The notes beneath the pieces were generated by a model. The model saw nothing but the letters and a program-made list of their open reading frames with translations. It was not told the DNA's origin and searched no databases. Source: Scalesia atractyloides (Eukaryota; Streptophyta; Magnoliopsida; Asterales; Asteraceae). Taken from it: 64,000 nucleotides of DNA. This document shows positions 1 through 12,474 of the stretch, one piece after another (within the stretch, counting starts at the first letter, position 1; each line of letters opens with the position of its first letter). The DNA lies in NCBI GenBank assembly GCA_947069175.1, contig CAMTDV010000030.1:92871916-92935915 (forward strand), read 5' to 3'. The translations under genes were made by a program, and so were the position numbers.

Positions 1-2520
1 TACAAGTTTAAAGCAAGATAATATCTTTATCCAAGTGTTGACATTAAAAATGTACTGACATTGTAAAAAAGAAAAAAAAAGCAGAATATCTTAAAAAGGT
101 ACTAGAACATTCACTATAGCCTCCTCATCTCAAACACTACAATTTAACTAAAAGTCATCTCGTTCTAAATTTAACTTTCATTTTGAAAAAAAAACTCAAA
201 CATCTTCTTCTCATTCATATCTTTTTTCTATTATTTCTCCTTTTATTATTAAAAATCTTATATATATACACACACGGGGAGATATGGAGAAAACCCATTT
301 AGTTCAAGAAACTTGAAAAATCTCATCTCCACCATCCATCTAGTTAATCTACAGTGGAGATTGGTTTGTTACAATAGCTTGTTTTTTAGAAATGTTCTAT
401 AGTCTACAAAAAGGTTTAAGAGCTTTTTGCAAACTCTTTCTCCAACCTGACACAAGAAGGTGTAACAGTTGAATTTGTAATACTAAAATCTTTTGTAAAA
501 CATGTAGTTTAATTTTTTTTATGCACTAAAAATTAAAAAAAAAACTTGTCAAATCTAAGTTCGAGAATGTTACGGTTTGAAAATTTGTTGTTGAAAACTA
601 AACAAAATTATAACACGTAAAGTTACATATAATGTAAACGGGTGAAGTTAACATATACTCTCTCTCTCTCCTCCATACACAAAAAATGTAACATGTCAGG
701 TCATCAAAAAGATGTAACACGTGATAAGTTTTGATCTATCCATTGAGTTCATTAGTTTTTTGAAAGGATTTTCTCTATTTATGTCTCTCTCTCCCCCCCT
801 CTCTCTCTCTCTCTATATATATATATAAATTAACTTTATAAATTTATCCATGAGTCCTTATAACATTAAACACACATTATTTAATGGAGGCTTGAAATGA
901 GAATAATGTATTACTAAACCAATAGAAATGTTTAATTTAATATGTATCTTTAATGTTATTCTAAGGACACAAAGATAAATTTATAAAGTTAATTAAGGTA
1001 TTCTAGAGCACTGAATAAGGACTCAGAGATAAATTTGTAAAGTTAACTAATTTATCCTAGAGCACTTAATCTTGGGGCTTATTGTAGCACTTTAAAATTT
1101 TGGGAGATAGAGGAAGTGGATAGGTCATAGGGAGGCTATGTGGTGGTGGGGTGGGGGTGGTTTAAATTTTGGAAATGAGGAGGATTATAATTATATTACA
1201 AAATTCCTTAAATTGTAAGAGACTGTCAAAAGAAAATTAAGAGCATTTACCTTCCAATAAAGTTGGGGACTGTGAACTTTTAAATGGGCTTTTAACGAAC
1301 TTTTCTTTTTGCTCCCTTCAAACTTGAACACTGTACCCCCTTCTTCGATTAAACTGTACAAATTAAAGTGAAATAAGTTAAATTTTAGGCAAGATGCTAA
1401 CGTTTGGGGTCTAGTGAGTACTTTCTATATTTCTCTGTGTTTCCATTAGTTCTAAATGTGGGATGTATGCTCTGTATTTAATGTAATTGATTTTGAGAGT
1501 TCCTTCATCAAGAAATCGATCATTAGAGTTTCAAACTAACCTTCTTTTGTTTGTGTGTATATGTGAGTGTTCTTTATTGGGTGCACTAATTTGATCTAGT
1601 TTCTCATCTTATTTATACTTGTGCAGCTTACTATAGTTTTGAAAGAATTCGGTCACATGAAGTTAAAGTAAGTACTCCTAATTAGAAAAAAAAAAAAAAA
1701 CAGGTGACACTCTCTCTTGCGATTTTTGACTTGGCTTACTTTTGAAACACACAATAAGCATTTAAAAAAAGATTGTATGTAATAAAGTATGACTCACATT
1801 AAAGTTCCGAGGGTAATGTAATTTTGAAGAAACTTAACAATCAACGACCGTGCCCCAGCTTCCATCAGAGAGAGTACCATCGGATTAGGGTTGTTGAGAA
1901 TATCATAACTCTTATTAAGCATTGTGTTTGCTGCAACAATGCCGGCCTGCAACAACTTAAAAGTCGATGTGAGATGTGTATTAATGTTTTTCATACATGA
2001 TGCGTCATTGTTTCCTTTCGTTAAATACAATATGGAACCTTAAACAAAGTCTCCACAAGATACTTTGATACAAAATTGTCCAGTAAGGTTTCATTAACAA
2101 ATTATGTTACCTTCACTCCATCCTCATGTAATCCATAACCTATAAGAATCAAGTATGAGTTAGCATAGAGCTTATGTGATGCACAACTGAAGCAAGAAAT
2201 AACACAGAGATAAAATTATTAATGAAAAGTAGGTAAAATTCAATTATTAATGAAAAGTAGATAAAATTTTGAATACTCACAAGATTACATAAGGTAAAAG
2301 TTTGTAGACTCTTGCATAAAATTAGTTGAAATTTTCAAATAATGAATATTCGTAAAATATTAATTTGAGAGAAAGATGCCAAAGATAAATTTACGAGTCT
2401 AGGGTTGTACCTCCAGAAAATATATTAAATAAAATATCTAAGTTTTTTTTATCGCGATTTTATTTGATCATGTTTACGTTGTAACAATCCTCATTATACT
2501 CATATAATAATAATATAGAG

Positions 2521-2928
2521 CATGGTTGCAAAAGTCGTTAGGCGCTCCATAGTCGGTTGACCGGGGAGTTGAGAGTACTCATCCTAGGCGGAGAGTACTC
2601 GAGAAGTACTTTGACATGTTAAATTATAAAGAAATTACTTTTTGAAGATTAAATATATGTCAAATAACATAAATTTACTAATATTTATAACAAAATACGT
2701 GAAAATGATATTCATTCGTTAATATGATAGGCATAGAACTTATGTTCAATTATTATTTAAATCAAGTTAGGCCCGAGTTGACCTACTAGATCGCACTCTA
2801 GCCGAGGTTGACCGTATTTGACCGACTTTGAGTAATTAGGCGGAATCGAAGAAAGTCGCCTCGGCAGCCTATCTTGTAGCGACTATTAGGGGAGTACTTG
2901 GTCTTGAAAATCTTGTTTTACAACCATC
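2521..2928. mobile_element. hAT-type MITE in copy A intron, absent from copy B
   Basis: Ends are inverted copies (CATGGTTGCAAAAGTCG at left; GATGGTTGTAAAACAAG read from the right). An 8-bp duplication ATATAGAG flanks it at 2513-2520 and 2929-2936. The aligned place in copy B near 43215 has no insert. Length 408 bp, no coding capacity. The 8-bp duplication points to the hAT superfamily. Confidence 0.8.
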
Positions 2929-3810
2929 ATATAGAGTACCTTACAGGTTTTTCATTATTCTATATATTGTCAGAACCTTAGCGTTAGAGTTATTATCATC
3001 TTGTTTTCTCTACCTTCTACACACACAGACATATAGGTGTTATTTATTTTCTACACACAGACATACATTTAATTTAGGTTTTATTTATTTTTCTCACAAT
3101 GTCGTCATCTTTTGATGTTGGTACGTAGCACCATGTCATGCCACTTGCCACCTCTATGACCTTGTATTTGTCACTATCAATTGTCGACACAACATATTCC
3201 TACAATGTAATTAAGTTCATATGTTTTTTAGATCATTTAACCCAACATCTTCATTGTTTTACGCTCAAGTGTGAGCTCGATATCCTCCCACTTGAATATT
3301 GAATGGAAGTGTTAGTCTGGAATTGATTGTACTTACCATAGTTATGGGATATTATTTATTTGCTTTTCTTTTTATTTACCCCTTTTTATATCTAGCTCAT
3401 CAATATATCAAAGTAGTTACATGTTTTCATTAATCTATTAATAAATGGGTAAGTCATATAAGACAAATTCTAGTTTTTAGACTATATGGTATGCCTAGGT
3501 GTTGCACGGGGCCTCCACACCGGCACACCGCCATGTGGCTCGACCTTGAGCTGGCGTGGGGTACCGGTGTGGGATCCTTCATTGGTGTGGGACTTTGGTT
3601 TGTAATGATGTGGATGGAGGTTGATGGTTGGTTGTGTATACTGGGAGATGGTTTGATTGGTTAGTTTGTCCTAATAACACCCCCTCTCTTCAAACCACTT
3701 TCACCTCGTGCATTTTTTTGGCTTGTCCCTTCTTCTAACGTGGTAGGCACTTGTCGCTTCATGCACTTCCTTTAATGATTAATAGTGTTATATATATATA
3801 TATATATAAT

Positions 3811-4928
3811 TGGATCGGTTCAAATGAAAACCATCCCAGTTCCGAGAACCACTCTCCACCAATCAGATCATGCCACATATACACTATTATTTTAAATCTT
3901 AAAGGTTATTTTGGTAATTTACTCAAAATGTCATGTCTTCTCTCTCTCTCTTTAGAATCTTGAAAGATTTTTTTTATCCATCAAAATGTCATATCTACTC
4001 TTCTCTCTCTTAAAATCTAAAAAAACTGATTTTTGGTAAAAAAAAATCTATTATACATTATATTAATATTATTTGTTTTTAATGAAATTACTAAAAGGTA
4101 ATTTTATTGAAGGATTCATTTGTAATTTTGATGTTATTTAAAAATAGTAACCGGTTATAAACTCACTCTGGCTCGGTTATTGTAACCGGCTATAAACTCA
4201 CTCTGGCGCGTAAAAAAAGTTTAAAAACGAGGCGTAAAAAAGTTTAAAACAGCGCGTATAAAAAGTTTAAAACCGGGCATAAAAAAATTTTATACCGACG
4301 CGTAAAAAAGTTTAAAACCGCACATAAAAAAAGTTTTATACCGGTGCGTAAAAAAAGTTCTAAACCGGTGCGTAAAAAAAGTTCTAAACCGCGCGCAAAA
4401 AAAAAAACTTAAAACCGACCCGCAAAAAAAGTTTTTAAACCTGCACGTTTAAAAAGTTTAAAACCATGCGTAAAAAAGTTTAAAACCGCCGCGCAAAAAA
4501 AGTTTAAAAAGAGGCGCGAAAAAAGTAAAAAACGGAGCGTAAAAATGCTAAAACCACGCGTAAAAAATTAAGTGAGAATTAAAATTCATGTTTAAAATAA
4601 AATTAATAATTAATGTTTAAAAATATTACCTGAGAATTAAAATAAAAAAATATATGAGAATTAAAAGAGAATCAATAATTCATGTTTAGATTTTTTAAAA
4701 AACAATTTTATTCACTAAAACAAAATCAATAATCATGCAAATCATTAAAGCTATAGTAAAAAGACTAATATGCCCCTTTGTCATTAAAAAACAAAATGTC
4801 ATAATAAAAACACGATAATTACATTGTTTTATTGTCTTTTAATCTCATCTATCAAAACTAACTTACTCAATGGCTAATATTGGTTCCTACGGTTCTCACA
4901 ACTCAAGGTAGTTCTCATTTTACCCATC

Positions 4929-4930
<2 letters not shown>
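3811..4930. mobile_element. Terminal-inverted-repeat element inside a (TA)n tract, carrying a minisatellite
   Basis: The left end GGTTCAAATGAAAACCA and the right end (read inverted) GGGTAAAATGAGAACTACC are related, and GAGAACC recurs just inside both. The element sits between (TA)n at 3788-3808 and (TA)n from 4931. Copy B has no such element at the aligned site. No gene inside. Confidence 0.6.
4206..4568. repeat. Minisatellite, about 16 units of 21-26 bp
   Basis: Consecutive degenerate units of the form GCGCGTAAAAAAAGTTTAAA followed by ACC fill this stretch. Unit length varies through the A runs, and some units replace GTTTAAAACC by GTTTTATACC or GTTCTAAACC. It lies inside the 3811-4930 element. 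Confidence 0.8.
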
Positions 4931-4971
<41 letters not shown>

Positions 4972-4975
4972 GTAA

Positions 4976-5370
4976 GTATATGGAGAAAACCCTTGTAATT
5001 GAGAAAAACTTAGGAAACTCAAAGCTTCCGACATTTTTTTTGAAAAAAATCACACATGTAATATACATGTTTTTAAGGGTTTTGAGCAAAAAAATCAAAA
5101 AAAATGCCGAGTGTATATTTTTTAAAAAAAATAAACAAGTTTTCAACAACGCGACTGTAACATATGTTACAATGAATTTAACATATGTTACACAAAAACT
5201 TGTTATTTTTTTTTTTAAATATGGTCGGTGCTTTTTTGTTTTTTTTTTTACTCAAAACCCTTAAAAACATGTATATACATGTATAATATTTTTCAAAATA
5301 AAAAATATCGGGAGCTTTGAGTTTCTTAGGTTTTTTCACCACAAGTGGGTTTTCTATATATCCTTTCCCT
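4976..5370. mobile_element. TIR element (MITE) inside (TA)n, copy A intron 9
   Basis: Inner inverted copies AACTTAGGAAACTCAAAGCT (left) and AACCTAAGAAACTCAAAGCT (read from the right), with AGAAAACCC near both ends. It is flanked by (TA)n on both sides and lacks coding potential. Confidence 0.65.
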
Positions 5371-5385
5371 ATATATATATATATA

Positions 5386-5600
5386 TAGGGTTAGGTTCAT
5401 TACTGAACAACCCTCTTGATTGTGAACACTAGTGAGCTAATCCTAACCCTTGATTATGAATACACAAGTGTAAATCACTAGCCAAGATTTAATGATGAAA
5501 ATACACTAGTTTATTTTACGATTTGATGATATAAATCAATGATCAGGATTTATTCACCCACAAATACATTAGTGTTCACTTTAAAACTTCAGTCTCTCTC
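5386..5600. mobile_element. MITE of the GGTTC-GTGAACA family, copy 1
   Basis: Begins AGGGTTAGGTTCATTACTGA beside (TA)n and ends with the inverted form TTAGTGTTCACTTTAAAAC. Internal blocks TTTACGATTTGATGAT and AATCAATGATCAGGATTT recur in the elements at 9055, 46860 and 50060. Confidence 0.55.
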
Positions 5601-6120
5601 TCATGGATTTACTTTATGATACGGTGGGCATAGGCCCACCTTACACTCACAGCGTCAGTTATTGATGCCCCTATCAACAGAAAGTTAATGGTCAAAGGGT
5701 AGTTGAAGTAAAACTATGTGGTTGAAATATACTAACGAAGAGTAGTTAAACAGAAGGAGAATGTGAAATAATTTCGCCAGATTGGAGAGGAAGATGATAG
5801 AAAGGAAATGGGTATTCATTTGTAGGTTAACCTAGGTTCTGGCAATAAAAAACTAGGTACCATTCATTTCAAACATAGGCTTTTTTTTCTTTTTCTCTTA
5901 ATTTAAAAGTATAAAAATTTACTAAGAATAATAATAAACGAAAGATTAAAGCAAACTTTATTAATTTGTGCATTTCTTACTTAATTTAATTTAGCCGACT
6001 TATTATTTTCTTTTACTTTTTTTATTTGAAAATAATTAAAGAGAAAGTATTATACCAAGTATCTAAGTTATTTTTTTTTTTTGGCTATATTGGTTTCCGA
6101 ATGCTCTTAAATTGTTGTCA

Positions 6121-7436
6121 ACTAGTAAATCTTCATGCGCGATACGGCGGGTACAAATGTAAAGTAACTTGAATTTGTCTGGTAAAAACCTGAACTGTTT
6201 CTAAACAAAAGTTACGTTAAAACGTAAATAAACTGAAAACGTACACAAAAATAAACACGAAAACGTAATATACATGGTTCCACTTTTTTGCGAAAGAAAT
6301 TTACGTCGAACACTAACTTGATCTTATACCGATACGTACATAAAAATAAGTAAAACATATGTTTTTTTCAAGTTAAAATTGGTACCACGCGTTGCGGTGG
6401 GACCGAAACGTGAAGTTATAAGTTGAATGTCTAATTAAAACATATTATATTTGACCCAACTTGTTTTAAAACTAAATTTATGCAAAAACGTAGATTAACT
6501 GAAAACGTACAAAAAACATATTAAATCTGAGTCTACCCATTTTCAAAGAAACGTACTAAACCTAAATTTATATCGACACGTACATAAATATAAACACGTA
6601 AAAATAATTATAAAGTTATTGCAAAGTCGAAGGGTTGTAAATACGAATACTAAATGTTGAATGGTAAAGGGTAAAATAAAAAAGAACCTATTAAAAGAAA
6701 AAAAATGTAATCAACCTGAATTTATACCAACATATACGTAAATATAAGCACGTAAAAAAAGTATATAGATTTTAGAAAGACTTATAAGTGTAAATACTAA
6801 ATATTAAAGGTTAAAAGCTAAAATAAAAAAAACCTTAAAAAAACTGACCAATGGCAGGCTGCGATGCAGCAGCCTGCTACTGTTCATCAGTCTTCTTATT
6901 GTAGGTTATAAACGTGAAGTAAGTTGAATTTATAAAGTCTAATGAAAACATACTATATTTGACCCGACTTGTTTTAAAACTAAATTTATGCAAAAACGTA
7001 GATTAACTGAAAACGTACAAAAAAACATATTATATCTGAGCCTACTCATTTTCAAAGAAACGTACTCAACCTGAATTTATATCGACACGTACATAAATAT
7101 AAACACGTAAAAAATAATTATAAAGTTTTTGTAAAGTCGAAGAGTTGTAAATACGAATACTAAATGTTGAAGGGTAAAGGGTAAAATAAATAAGAACCTA
7201 CTAAAAGGGGAAAAAACGTAATCAACCTGAATTTATACCAACATATACATAAATATAAGCACGTTAAAAAAGTATATAGATTTTAGAAAGAAGAGGGTTA
7301 TAAGTGTAAATACTAAATATTAAAGGTTAAAAGCTAAAATAAAAAAAAAACCTTAAAAAAACTGAGCAATGCCAGGCTGCGATGCAGCAGCCTGCTGCTA
7401 TTCATCAGTCTTCTTATTGTAGGTTATATAGAATTT
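6121..7436 (-). mobile_element. Repeat insertion in copy A intron 9, possibly Helitron-like
   Basis: The sequence is absent from the aligned site of copy B near 45300. It contains two tandem units, 6407-6910 and 6911-7428, each with ATTTGACCCAACTTGTTTT-like text and a short palindromic block AGGCTGCGATGCAGCAGCCT. The left edge reads ACTAG, compatible with a Helitron 3' end on the minus strand, but the terminal hairpin is unclear. Related text in the opposite orientation occurs at about 18030-19000. Confidence 0.5.
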
Positions 7437-7784
7437 CATCATACTATTAAGTAAATAAGTAAGAATAAATTTACATTATAAAGTAAATAATTACGAATAA
7501 ATTTACATTATTAAGCAGTTGAGTATGGGTTTGTTTTACCTGACTCATTTTAACCTGGACTGTTTTAACCCGTCTTGTTTTAACTCAACCAATTTGTGTC
7601 CCTTATAAAAGAAAATTTCTAAATCCATCAGTGCTCTTAACACCTCATAAATTCATTCATGAATTGGCTTGTTTGACCTAAATGTCTAGGAGCCCTCACA
7701 CTTTTTAAAACAGATGACCCTATTAATAATTATACTATTTGAAGAATTTACTTGTCATGGTTGTTTACTCACATCAAATGTATG

Positions 7785-7831
<47 letters not shown>

Positions 7832-9054
7832 GAAATTATCATTGCTTATGTGTCATTACTTCTTATACATTAGCATTCAAAATTCCATTGGACATAGAGG
7901 TTAACCTACTACCTTCTAAATAGGTAAAATATTGGATAAAGTGGTAACAGAATGTAACAATGTAACTTGACATTTGTTGGTAAAAAATGTAGGTTGGTTG
8001 CATAAGCAAGAATACCTTGGTGAGCTCCACAAAACACAATGTTTCTCTTTCCTTGAATGGTATGAAGCTCAAGTGAAGCCTTTGATGCAGCAAGCGATGG
8101 AACTGGATATCCAATTGACCACTTAAGTACCGTACTCTTTGGAGTTTGGGACGGGTTAATTGTAACAAGAAAAGGTAGTCCCTTCTCATCAATGTTCTGC
8201 ATTTTCATATAAATAACTGAAAGGTTGTTGCACTAGATTACTAATGCATTTAAAATGAAGTAGGCGTACACACAGGTTCTACATCATCTTGGTAATTAAA
8301 TTGATGTTAATCATAAAGTATAAGATGGCATCATATGTACCTGGATCGCATTGAGCCAGTAAGTTAAGCATACTTTGTTATCCAGTGTTTCACGGAAGTT
8401 CCATGCACTCCATGCTGTTTGGTTTCGGGGCATTAATTTTGCATCACGATGTAGAAACATATCACTGCAAATAAGACTTTAATTAGTCTGCATTTCTAAT
8501 CATCATTAAAATGGTATCATGAGAAGTAGAACTGTTGTGTACATTCAAATATGAAAGTAGTTAAGTGCAACATGCAGATACATAATTAAAGGCGCTGAGC
8601 ACATGTGGAAATTATTCATATCAAAACAAGAGGGTGAGCATACCTATAGACATAATTAAAAGCGCCGAGTATTGTTTTTTCTTCATATGAAGCTTGTTCT
8701 CCTAGCAATGTGAGAGCATCTGGAGCATGTGTGGCTATTATACATCCATTACACTTTTCTTGAGAGCCATCTTCACAACTTATCACCCAACCTGTTCGTA
8801 GTTTGTAACATTCATTCATGGTTCAACTAGTATTTACTATGGACATTAGTTAGTAGTATTGTGAGATACTAAATGAGAGGAATTTAGATAGCAAATACAT
8901 TTCTCTAGATAAAAAAAACCAGGTAAAATCCCAAACTTTACATTGTAACATATGGTGTAAAAGTGTATGTTCTAATCCCTCCTAAAAATAAAGACGTCAA
9001 GTTCATCGGAGAAACACTACCCATGGTTTGATATATACATATATATATATATAT

Positions 9055-9272
9055 AGGATTAGGTTCAAAAGTGAACATCGGTGTATTTGCGAACTAAACG
9101 AACTAATCCTGGCCATACACGTGTGTAAATCAATGCCCAGGATTTGATGATTAAATACACTAGTGTATTCTACGATTTGATGATGAAATCCTAGTCATAC
9201 ACGTATGTAAATCACTGGTTAAGATTTGTTCACTCTGTTAGCAAATACATTGGTGTTCACTCTAGAACCTCA

Positions 9273-9274
<2 letters not shown>
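9055..9274. mobile_element. MITE of the GGTTC-GTGAACA family, copy 2
   Basis: The left end GGTTCAAAAGTGAACA matches the right end read inverted, GGTTCTAGAGTGAACA. Long (TA)n tracts lie on both sides. A shorter relative sits at the same intron position of copy B (46860-47014), so an insertion here predates the gene duplication or the tract was hit twice. Confidence 0.65.
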
Positions 9275-9322
<48 letters not shown>

Positions 9323-9889
9323 CCATTGAAGAACCACAAAAAGTTTTTATACGTAAAAATTAACCTAAATCATTCTTTTTCGTTGATTTTGTATATAAAA
9401 ACATATAGAAAAACAAAAAAAAAATTAAAAGTTTTAAAAAAAACTACAACAATTAATTTTTATATTTTAATAGCTTCTACATATGTTTACAAAAATGATT
9501 TTTAATAATTCTTACATGTAAAATTAATGGTTCCCTAATTCTCCATTTATTTTGGGTTCCTCATTAAATCTTACACTATACATATACTTGATAGTTTTTC
9601 ATGGTAGTTGTTCTCTATTAACAAAGCATAAAATTCAGTGGCTAAACCAAGGAACTAATTTTCCATCTTTTCCATCAAACATGATCAAAATAACACAAGA
9701 AAAAGACACATGACCTAATAGCCAATAGTAAATTTACATAGTCGTCACAGGTGTCAAGACACCAACAGTAAATTATGTATTATTTACGTATCCCACTCAA
9801 GAGCGCGACACTGATTCACTGACCGTAAGTGTCGTAATATGGTAATATGGTCAAATTCAAAGAATACAACTATAGTTAATTAATTAAAG

Positions 9890-10135
9890 TAGTTAATTAC
9901 TGTTTTCGTCCCTATGGTTTGTCAAAAATCACTATTTCAGTCATTAGTTTAAAAATTACGATTTCAGTCCCTGTGATTACAGAATAAATGGATTGAAATG
10001 GTTACGAAAATGAAACCACAAGGACTTAAATGGTTACGAGTGTGAAACCACATGGACTAAAATCGCAATTTTTAAACTAATGGACTGAAATAGTGATTTT
10101 TGACAAACCATAGGGACGAAAACAGTAATTAACTC
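9890..10135. mobile_element. Mutator-like MITE, 246 bp, copy A only
   Basis: Near-perfect inverted arms of about 80 bases (AGTTAATTACTGTTTTCGTC at each end). A 9-bp duplication TAATTAAAG lies at 9881-9889 and 10136-10144. Copy B has an empty site near 47970. It lies about 20 bases from exon 6 of copy A. Nine-base duplications are typical of the Mutator superfamily. Confidence 0.85.
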
Positions 10136-11049
10136 TAATTAAAGCAATTATTTACCACTATCAAATTGTGACACGGATTGAACTGCGGAGCCTATTCTAA
10201 TTTGGCAGCCTTTACGTTCAAGATCCTCTTTGACCTGTCATTCAATTCATTCCAATATCTATATTGTTAGGATGGTCTAACAGTGAAACAGATAGAGGGA
10301 AAATAAAACGTTCACCTTTGTAACAAAAGTATGAGAACGACTTCTGACCGTAAGCCATTGAGGGCGACCATAAACCTGATAAAGATGCACAAAAATAAGC
10401 TTTATATATTTTTTTTCTTCCTACATGTCCCAAATATAGTTCCAGAAATTTTATATAGATAATATTGCTCGATATTCGTCAATATATGTATTTGTATATA
10501 TTAGAGGGATCGATTAGAGTGAAACTATGTAGTCTATATAATCTCTTTGTAATCTTCTATTCTATTACACAATTACAATTATCAAGTTTGGCTTGTTATC
10601 ACAACCTCCTAGGTTCTAAACCTGATACCGCCTCCCCTCCCCACCCCATATGGCCTAATAACGCCACCATCCCACGCCTTCCTCTTTCTGCCGTTGGTAA
10701 ACAACAGCCACCGGTCAATTCCTTTTTGAGAAATATATAATACGTTTGTGCGCATTATTGTGTTGCTATTTGCTCGCTATGTGACACACATATATAGAGA
10801 GACCAATTTTAACTAGAAAACCTTCTTGAGAAACACATACTACATTTCTGCGCATTATTGTGTTGATTTAACGGAATAGTGAAAGAAAATGGGTTAGGAA
10901 GTAACATATACGCGTTATGTATACATTTCATATTTATTCGTTTCTTGCACTTTTCTACTTATTTTTCGTTTTGTATTGAATATGTGTATGTATATATATA
11001 TATATGGGTGTGTATATGCATACAGACACATAAACATATATGTTTTGTT

Positions 11050-11843
11050 CAGTGGCGGAACCAGGATTTTTTAAGTGGAGGGTCAGAGTAGAAATATTTG
11101 TAATATATAATTTTTTTGTATTTGTTATTTAAGATGAATGCTCAATCTGGATTTGGGATTTTTGCCCAGATACCTTTTAGTAACATCTCTTGATTACTAA
11201 ACAAATATTTGCTAGTTAAACATTTTTTAGTTCTATGATCAAAAATTGTTATAAACTGTAAATATAATAAATTGATATAACTCTGTCAAAATGTATCATA
11301 TAATTCTACGTTCAATTTTTTTTTAAACTGTAAATATATTTTTTTAATACTACGATCCAAAAATTGTAATAAACTGTAAATGTAATAACTTGAGATAATT
11401 GTCAAAATGTAATCAAATAGTTACAAAAACTTAAATTCACATGTTTTAACTAAAAAATAAATTAAATATTTTACTTTGAAATATGAAACAATATTTCCAA
11501 CTTTCACTTTTTCATACTACAGTCTAGTACGCTACACTAAATATTAGGCATTAAAAAATTTAATATTTACCTAAAAGCCTTATCATCTTCCTACGTTTAC
11601 TTCTTCGTCAAAAAAACCTTCACTACAGAACCAAGTTACAGAAGTCGCCGGAGACCGGCCGGAAAAGGTTCAAATCTCATTTTTTTACTCATTTTTCTTC
11701 ACTCTAACTTTAACTGTTTTACATGATACATTTTGAAGGGTCCAACTATAATACAAGTTCTCTCCTAGATAAATCTTGTTAACTATGAGTTCGGCCGCCG
11801 GAAGGTCAGCGGACCCCCCTGACCCTCCTGTGTTCCGCCCCTG
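11050..11843. mobile_element. hAT-type element, 794 bp, copy A only
   Basis: Ends are CAGTGGCGGAACC and GTTCCGCCCCTG, an inverted pair. The 8-bp duplication GTTTTGTT lies at 11042-11049 and 11844-11851. The aligned position in copy B near 48996 lacks it. No transposase is visible. Confidence 0.85.
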
Positions 11844-12415
11844 GTTTTGTTCATTCATGAAATACAACATACCATTTAGCTTCCACAATGTTTCACATAA
11901 TCAACTGAGTGGTATTGAGGGTTCATTAAATTAGTATCCCTTTCTCTTTATTAGTTACTTAACATTCTTTTACTTATATAAGCCTTATTATGCTACTTAA
12001 TTGTTTTTAGAAGAGTTGTACCTCAAGCATGTGCTGACTGCGAAGGGATGAGAGAACTAAAAATGCAGAGAAGCCTAAGATTTGTTCCACGGGGTAAGGC
12101 CAAATTGAATAGCACATTGGTACCTGTGGTATATATATGTTAGGAGATTATAAGCTTACTGAAGAATGTTGGATAATGGATTTTTGAGTTTGCTCACAAG
12201 ATAAGCCTTTTGGAATAATTCAGAGTAACCATGTGACTTGATGAAGCCTTGCAATGTTTCTCGGTGACTAGTATCTTGGTTATCTTCCACGTACCTGTAT
12301 TGCTTATGTTAATATATTTATATGTTCGCTGCTAGTTAGCTTTCATAAATGTTGGTTAACAATTGACTATCACAGTTTATATTAAACAGACATAAAGGGT
12401 AAGGCTTAATATAGC

Positions 12416-12474
<59 letters not shown>

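Noticed and set aside
4206..4568. CRISPR-like array
   Set aside because: Units are adjacent and degenerate without spacers, in a plant MITE; it is a minisatellite.
7863..8192. 109-codon frame overlapping exon 9 of copy A
   Set aside because: It is an out-of-frame reading; the true exon 9 (8016-8196) reads NIDEKGLPFLVTINP.
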